Below, in pieces: positions 59,216 through 64,000 of a stretch of 64,000 nucleotides of DNA. This DNA comes from Thermodesulfobacterium geofontis OPF15. Lineage in GTDB: Bacteria > Desulfobacterota > Thermodesulfobacteria > Thermodesulfobacteriales > Thermodesulfobacteriaceae. Under the pieces are notes generated by a model. The model searched no databases. It saw only the letters and a program-made list of their open reading frames with translations, and was not told the DNA's origin. The stretch's first letter is position 1, and every line of letters starts with the position of its first letter. The stretch is taken from NCBI RefSeq assembly GCF_000215975.1, contig NC_015682.1, positions 1,302,001-1,366,000 of the forward strand. The letters run 5' to 3'. A program made the position numbers and the translations under genes.

Positions 59216-60577
59216 ATGTTTATCCAAACAATTAAAAGATTTATTGAGAAGTTTCAATTATTCCAAAAAGGTGATAGGGTTCTTCTTGGGGTTTCAGGAG
59301 GTCTTGATTCAGTTGTACTTTTAGAAACCTTATATCTTTTAAAAAAAGAATATAATCTAAGTCTTTTCGTATCCCATTATGATCATAAGATTCGTAGAGA
59401 TTCTTATAAAGATGCGCTTTTTGTCTACCAACTTTGTAAGGAAAGGAAAATTCCCTTTTTTTATACTGCTTCTTCAGTTCCAGCTTATGCTAAAAGAGAA
59501 GGCTTAAGCTTAGAAATGGCAGGAAGAGAATTAAGATATAATCTTTGGTATTATTTAGCTAAAAAATATGACTTTCAAAAAATAGCCCTTGCCCATCATT
59601 TAGATGACCTTGCAGAAGAAATTTTTATGAAACTTATTAAAGGTACCGGAAAAAGAGGACTTGCCGGTATCCCAGTTAAGAGAGAAGATTTAATTGTAAG
59701 ACCCCTTTTATTTGTAACCAAAGAAGAAATTAAGAAATTTGCTTTAGAAAGAGGTCTAACCTGGAGGGAAGATGAAACAAATAAAGATTTGAGATTTTTG
59801 AGAAATAAAATAAGACACATTTTAATTCCTTTTTTAGAAAATAATTTTAATAAAAAAATCAAAGAAAATATAAGGAAAACCGCCTTTCTAATAGCTGAGG
59901 AAGAAGAACTTATTGAAGAACTTGCTAAAAGCAAATTTGAAGAAATAAAATTTTACTTGGAAGGGGAAGTAGCTTTAAAACTTCATGAATTAAAACAAAT
60001 TCATCCTGTTTTAAGAAAAAGAATATATTTTCTTGCTTTTAAAGAGGCAAAAATCCCTTTATTTAGAATAACTTATCCCCATCTTGAAAATTTAGAAAAT
60101 TTAATAACTAAAAAAACTAAAGGACCCATATATTTGCCAGGAAATTTTTTAGCTTATAGAGGACCTGGTTATATAATTTTTACTAAAAAACTTTTTTCTT
60201 TTCCCTATTTTGAAATTGTCGTCTCAAAAGAAGGTGAATATCTTTTACCTAATAACAGAATACTTAAGGTTTTTAGAGCCCCCTTTACCAAAGATTTTAT
60301 AAAACCAGAAAATAGCATGTCTTTTCCTGCTGAAAGACTTACTTTTCCTTTTATTGTAAGGAGAAAAAAACCAGGAGATAAAATATACATTCCTTCTCTC
60401 GGGCATAAAAAACTAAAAAAATTTTTCTTAGAAAAAAAAATTCCCCATTATTTAAGAGAAGATATATTACTTATAGAAAGAGAAAAAGAAATTGTAGGGG
60501 TGTGGAACCTATATATTCATCCTGAATACGAAATAACTGACAAAACAAAAGAGCTTATAATTTTACAAATTAAATAA
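59216..60577 (+). CDS. tilS: tRNA(Ile)-lysidine synthetase TilS
   Basis: Converts the wobble C of tRNA-Ile2 (anticodon CAU) to lysidine so it reads AUA. 453 residues: PP-loop GVSGGLDSV, the VSHYDHKIR segment, LAHHLDDLAEEIFMKL and an R-rich RHILIPFLENNF, then the C-terminal domain (VRRKKPGDKIYIP, KLKKFFLEKKIP). It starts 2 bases after the preceding stop. Confidence 0.95.
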   Translation: MFIQTIKRFIEKFQLFQKGDRVLLGVSGGLDSVVLLETLYLLKKEYNLSLFVSHYDHKIRRDSYKDALFVYQLCKERKIPFFYTASSVPAYAKREGLSLEMAGRELRYNLWYYLAKKYDFQKIALAHHLDDLAEEIFMKLIKGTGKRGLAGIPVKREDLIVRPLLFVTKEEIKKFALERGLTWREDETNKDLRFLRNKIRHILIPFLENNFNKKIKENIRKTAFLIAEEEELIEELAKSKFEEIKFYLEGEVALKLHELKQIHPVLRKRIYFLAFKEAKIPLFRITYPHLENLENLITKKTKGPIYLPGNFLAYRGPGYIIFTKKLFSFPYFEIVVSKEGEYLLPNNRILKVFRAPFTKDFIKPENSMSFPAERLTFPFIVRRKKPGDKIYIPSLGHKKLKKFFLEKKIPHYLREDILLIEREKEIVGVWNLYIHPEYEITDKTKELIILQIK

Positions 60578-60598
60578 ATAAATTTTTCTTTTGTTGAT

Positions 60599-60627
60599 TT
60601 TACAAAAACTTGTAATAAATTTATTTT
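60599..60627 (+). promoter_or_regulatory. Promoter of ftsH
   Basis: TTTACA at 60599-60604, exactly 17 bases, TATTTT at 60622-60627. AAGGAGG ribosome site lies at 60641-60647 before the ATG at 60652. It does not resemble a classical sigma-32 promoter. Confidence 0.5.
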
Positions 60628-60651
60628 AAAGATTTATTTGAAGGAGGTTTA

Positions 60652-62451
60652 ATGAAAAATTTCGGGAAAACTCTTGCTATTTGGATAGTTATAAGTATTT
60701 TAGTTTTAGTTTTTTATAACTTCTTTTTTTCAGAAAAAGGGTTTTATTCTACCCTTAATACCAATAATGTAAGTTACTCTGAATTTTTAGAAAAAGTAAA
60801 TAATAACCAAATTAAAGAAGTAACTATAGAAGGTAAAAAAATTATAGGAAAACTCTCTTCAGGTGACCAAATAATAACTTATGCCCCTGATGATACTGAA
60901 TTAATACCTCTTTTAAAGCAAAAAAACATAAAAATTGTTGCCAAACCTGAAAATCAAAATAGCTGGCTTACTTCATTTCTTATTTCTTGGCTTCCCTTTT
61001 TAATATTAATTGTACTTTGGATTGTTTTTTTAAAACAATTACAACCTTCAAATAAACCTTTTTCTTTCATAAAAAGTAGAGCTAAATTAATTAAGGAAGG
61101 AAATACAAAAGTTACTTTCAATGATGTAGCAGGGATAGAAGAAGTTAAAGAAGAACTTCAAGATATAGTTGAATTTCTCAAAAATCCTCAAAAATTTACT
61201 AAGTTGGGGGCTCGTATACCGAAAGGAATTTTACTGGTAGGACCTCCTGGTACAGGAAAAACTCTTCTTGCTAAAGCTATTGCTGGAGAAGCAGGGGTGC
61301 CCTTTTTCAGTATAAGTGGTTCTGATTTCGTTGAGATGTTTGTAGGAGTAGGTGCTGCAAGGGTAAGAGATCTTTTTTCTCAAGCAAAGGCACATGCTCC
61401 TTGTATTATTTTTATTGATGAAATCGATGCAGTAGGAAGACAAAGAGGAGCTGGCCTTGGTGGAGGACACGATGAAAGAGAACAAACTTTAAATCAATTG
61501 CTGGTTGAGATGGATGGTTTTGACACAGGGGAAGGTATTGTTGTCTTAGCTGCTACAAATAGGCCAGATATTTTAGATCCAGCACTTTTAAGACCTGGAA
61601 GATTTGATAGACAAGTATATGTACCTCCTCCAGATGTTAATGGAAGAGAAGCCATTTTAAGACTTTATGCTAAAAAGTTCAAAGTAGATGAATCTATTGA
61701 TTTTAAAGCTATAGCAAAAGGTACACCTGGTTTTACTGGAGCTGATTTAGAAAATATGCTTAATGAAGCTGCTTTAATTGCTGCTAAAAAGGGTAAAGAG
61801 AAAATAGAAATTGAAGATTTAGAAGAAGCAAAAGATAAAATTCTTATTGGAAAAGAAAGAAAAGGGATTGTTTTGAATGAAGAAGAAAGGAAAATTATAG
61901 CCTACCACGAAGCAGGGCATGCTTTAGTGGCTTATTATCTTCCCGATCCTGATCCTGTTCATAAAATAAGTATAATCCCAAGAGGACAAGCATTAGGAGT
62001 TACTCAGCAATTACCTTTAGATGATAGACACATTTATACAGAAGATTATTTGCTAAAGAAAATTACAGTTCTTCTTGGGGGAAGAGTGAGTGAAGAATTA
62101 GTTTTCAATAAAGTAAGTAGCGGTGCACAAGACGATTTAAAAAGGGCTACCCAAATTGCAAGAAAAATGGTATGTAATTGGGGAATGAGTAAAAAATTAG
62201 GTCCTGTAACCTTTGGAAGAAGTGAAGAACATATTTTTTTAGGTAGAGAAATGTTCCAAATTAAAGATTTTTCAGAAGAAACCGCTCGTATAATAGATGA
62301 AGAAGTAAAAAATATTATATTAAGTTGTTATGAAAAGGCTAAAACTATATTAAATCAATATTTACATAAACTTCATAAAATTGCTCAAACTTTGTTAGAG
62401 GAAGAAACTATAGATGCAGATAGATTTAAATTAATTCTTGAAGGACATTAA
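60652..62451 (+). CDS. ftsH: Membrane ATP-dependent zinc metalloprotease FtsH
   Basis: Degrades membrane and regulatory proteins. 599 residues: two N-terminal membrane helices ([19 protein letters not shown] and [15 protein letters not shown]), an AAA domain with [28 protein letters not shown] and [18 protein letters not shown], and the zinc protease motif HEAGH at residues 419-423. Normal length. It is followed by folP after 6 bases, the common ftsH-folP order. Confidence 0.98.
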   Translation: MKNFGKTLAIWIVISILVLVFYNFFFSEKGFYSTLNTNNVSYSEFLEKVNNNQIKEVTIEGKKIIGKLSSGDQIITYAPDDTELIPLLKQKNIKIVAKPENQNSWLTSFLISWLPFLILIVLWIVFLKQLQPSNKPFSFIKSRAKLIKEGNTKVTFNDVAGIEEVKEELQDIVEFLKNPQKFTKLGARIPKGILLVGPPGTGKTLLAKAIAGEAGVPFFSISGSDFVEMFVGVGAARVRDLFSQAKAHAPCIIFIDEIDAVGRQRGAGLGGGHDEREQTLNQLLVEMDGFDTGEGIVVLAATNRPDILDPALLRPGRFDRQVYVPPPDVNGREAILRLYAKKFKVDESIDFKAIAKGTPGFTGADLENMLNEAALIAAKKGKEKIEIEDLEEAKDKILIGKERKGIVLNEEERKIIAYHEAGHALVAYYLPDPDPVHKISIIPRGQALGVTQQLPLDDRHIYTEDYLLKKITVLLGGRVSEELVFNKVSSGAQDDLKRATQIARKMVCNWGMSKKLGPVTFGRSEEHIFLGREMFQIKDFSEETARIIDEEVKNIILSCYEKAKTILNQYLHKLHKIAQTLLEEETIDADRFKLILEGH

Positions 62452-62457
62452 ACTTTT

Positions 62458-63300
62458 ATGTTTCCACCTTTAGCCTTAGGTTCTAAAATTTTAGACTGGA
62501 AAAATTCTCCCTATTTTGTAGGGATATTAAATGTTACCCCTGATTCTTTTTCAGACGGGGGAAAATACTTAAATATGGAATCTGCCTTAAAAAGAGTAAA
62601 AGAACTTTTAGAAGAAGGAGCTGAAATTATTGATGTAGGAGGTGAATCAACTCGCCCTTTTTCTGATCCAGTTCCCGAGGAAGAGGAATTAAAAAGAGTG
62701 ATACCTGTAATTAAAGCTATTAAAAGTGAGTTTCCAGAAGCCATTATCTCTATAGATACTTATAAAAGTAAAGTAGCTGAAGAAGCTTTAAAAGCTGGAG
62801 CAAATATAGTTAATGATATAAGTGCTTTGCGTTTTGATCCAAAAATGATTGAAGTAGTAAGAGATTTTGGTTGTCCTATTATAATTATGCATATGCAAGG
62901 TAATCCAAAAACTATGCAAATTAATCCTACTTATAAGGATGTAGTTAAAGAAATTAAAGAATTTTTAAAAAAAAGAATTGAATTTTTAGTAAAAAAGGGA
63001 ATTCCCTTTGAAAATATAATAATTGATCCTGGTATAGGATTTGGGAAAACTTTCAGCCATAATTTACAAATTCTTAAAAATCTTGATTCTTTTAAAGAGC
63101 TTAATCGCCCTCTTATGATAGGACATTCAAGAAAAAGTTTTATCGGAGAAATCATAAACAAACCCCCTTCTCTTAGAGATGGAGGAACTGTGGGGGTTTC
63201 TCTTTTTGCTTATTTGAAAGGGGTACAATTTTTAAGGGTTCATAAGGTAGATATTAATAAAGATGCACTTTCTACTTTCAAATTTCTAATAGAAAATTAA
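62458..63300 (+). CDS. folP: Dihydropteroate synthase
   Basis: Joins p-aminobenzoate and a pterin diphosphate in folate synthesis; the sulfonamide target. 280 residues: GILNVTPDSFSDGGKY, DVGGESTRPFSDP, NDISAL, MHMQGNPKTMQ, IDPGIGFGKT and GHSRKSFIG are all present. The start is ATG six bases after ftsH; no strong ribosome site is seen, so coupling is likely. cdaA follows after 10 bases. Confidence 0.96.
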   Translation: MFPPLALGSKILDWKNSPYFVGILNVTPDSFSDGGKYLNMESALKRVKELLEEGAEIIDVGGESTRPFSDPVPEEEELKRVIPVIKAIKSEFPEAIISIDTYKSKVAEEALKAGANIVNDISALRFDPKMIEVVRDFGCPIIIMHMQGNPKTMQINPTYKDVVKEIKEFLKKRIEFLVKKGIPFENIIIDPGIGFGKTFSHNLQILKNLDSFKELNRPLMIGHSRKSFIGEIINKPPSLRDGGTVGVSLFAYLKGVQFLRVHKVDINKDALSTFKFLIEN

Positions 63301-63310
63301 GGAGCTTACT

Positions 63311-64000
63311 TTGAATCTTTACTTTGAAAAATTATGGGAAGTTTCTAAAACCTTAACTATTAAAGATATTTTAGATATAGCTATTGTAACTTTTATTATA
63401 TACAGAATCCTTCTTTTAATTCAGGGAAGTAGAGCTTTACAGATGGCTGCAGGATTAATTATAATAGTTTTATTATATCTTATATCAGATGTTTTTCAGC
63501 TTTTAACTTTAAATTGGATTTTGAACACCTTTATGTCTTCTATTTTTATTCTTATTATTATTGTATTTCAGGATGATATAAGAAAAGCTCTTGCTCAAAT
63601 TGGAAAACCCACTTTTTTAAAAATTCAAACTGAATTTTCTTACGAAATAGAAGAAATTGTAAAAGCTGTCACGACTTTAGCAGAAAAAAGAATAGGTGCA
63701 CTTATTGTTATAGAAAGAGAAATCAGTCTCAAAGATTTTTTAGAGAATGCAACCATAATTGATTCTAAAGTAACTAAGGAACTTTTAATCAGTATTTTTA
63801 ATCCCAAAAGTCCTTTACATGATGGAGCAGTTGTAATTAGTAAAGGAAAAATTCTTGCTGCTGGAGTTATTTTGCCTCTTTCTACCAATCCAGATATAGC
63901 AAAAGATTTGGGAACAAGACATAGAGCAGCCATAGGAATTACTGAAATTACAGATGCAATATCCATAGTAGTTTCAGAAGAAACAGGTTATATTTCCTTA
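63311..64000 (+). CDS. cdaA: Diadenylate cyclase CdaA (3' end cut off by window edge)
   Basis: Makes cyclic di-AMP from two ATP at the membrane. The first 230 residues are visible: three membrane helices (IVTFIIYRILLLI, LQMAAGLIIIVLLYLI, TFMSSIFILIIIVFQ) and the DAC domain with FNPKSPLHDGAVVI (DGA motif) and GTRHRAAIG (RHR motif). The start is TTG at 63311, six bases after GGAG at 63301-63304. folP followed by cdaA recalls the folP-cdaA linkage seen in other bacteria. The frame is still open at base 64000. Confidence 0.92.
   Translation, partial: MNLYFEKLWEVSKTLTIKDILDIAIVTFIIYRILLLIQGSRALQMAAGLIIIVLLYLISDVFQLLTLNWILNTFMSSIFILIIIVFQDDIRKALAQIGKPTFLKIQTEFSYEIEEIVKAVTTLAEKRIGALIVIEREISLKDFLENATIIDSKVTKELLISIFNPKSPLHDGAVVISKGKILAAGVILPLSTNPDIAKDLGTRHRAAIGITEITDAISIVVSEETGYISL

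Noticed and set aside
63640-63966. Minus-strand open frame at the end of the window
   Set aside because: It lies antisense to the DAC domain of the plus-strand cdaA, which has clear motifs.

Overview
The window is a compact, AT-rich stretch (roughly 30% G+C by eye) of a bacterial chromosome. Genes are packed end to end, often with 1-40 base overlaps. The content points to a motile, Gram-negative-type thermophilic anaerobe. Evidence includes a beta-barrel porin, a lipoprotein, an ECF nickel transporter of the NikKMLQO type, a complete flagellar export block and a relic of a DsrE-type sulfur protein. The best guess is a member of Thermodesulfobacteriota, such as a Thermodesulfobacterium relative. 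This is inferred from gene content and composition, not proven.

Layout. 1-10.1 kb (+): the end of a porin, then central metabolism and biosynthesis (class II aldolase-like protein, a PurS-PurL fusion, HisD, a phosphofructokinase) and an exported FG-GAP-like protein. 10.1-14.8 kb: queF, a broken dsrE-like gene, ferritin and the nickel transporter operon. 14.9-17 kb: tRNA-Arg(CCU), a MetE/UroD-fold protein, a free-standing Lrp ligand-binding domain and an HNH nuclease. 17.0-32.2 kb (-): one continuous flagellar and chemotaxis operon, read as fliL-fliM-fliN-fliO-fliP-fliQ-fliR-flhB-flhA-flhF-flhG-fliA-cheY-(unknown membrane protein)-(DUF2802-like)-(FliK-like)-cheY-cheB-cheR-dnaJ-like. 32.3-36 kb: ogt and a macrodomain gene on a shared divergent promoter, then a HAD / rhomboid / membrane-anchored ClpP-class protease operon. 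36-40.9 kb: a SapC-like gene, a glycosyltransferase-methyltransferase fusion and flagellin, with the flagellin flanked by two sets of related palindromes. 40.9-45.2 kb (+): tRNA-Met, tRNA-Cys, queD, queE, rpoH, a TPR protein and a lipoprotein. 45.2-49.1 kb (-): two tandem CorC/HlyC-like proteins and two unknowns. 49.2-64 kb: UvrD/PcrA-like helicase, a PilZ-type protein, mfd, then rplU-rpmA-plsY-fapA-(unknown)-tilS-ftsH-folP-cdaA. The last gene runs off the end.

How the parts connect. FliA, encoded in the flagellar operon, probably drives the flagellin gene, which has a good sigma-28 promoter (TAAA-N15-TTCGATAT). The glycosyltransferase-methyltransferase and SapC-like genes next to flagellin may modify or surface-display it. 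Three queuosine genes (queF, queD, queE) lie in two places. queD starts 11 bases after a tRNA and has no ribosome binding site.

The most notable unlisted signal is a repeated start-site architecture. Seven genes at the head of transcription units (purSL, queF, ogt, the macrodomain gene, rpoH, the UvrD-like helicase and plsY) have no Shine-Dalgarno sequence. Each instead carries a promoter -10 element ending 7-8 bases before the start codon, so their mRNAs should be leaderless. No CRISPR array, rRNA, prophage or insertion sequence was seen, and I found no clear-cut new defence or mobile system.
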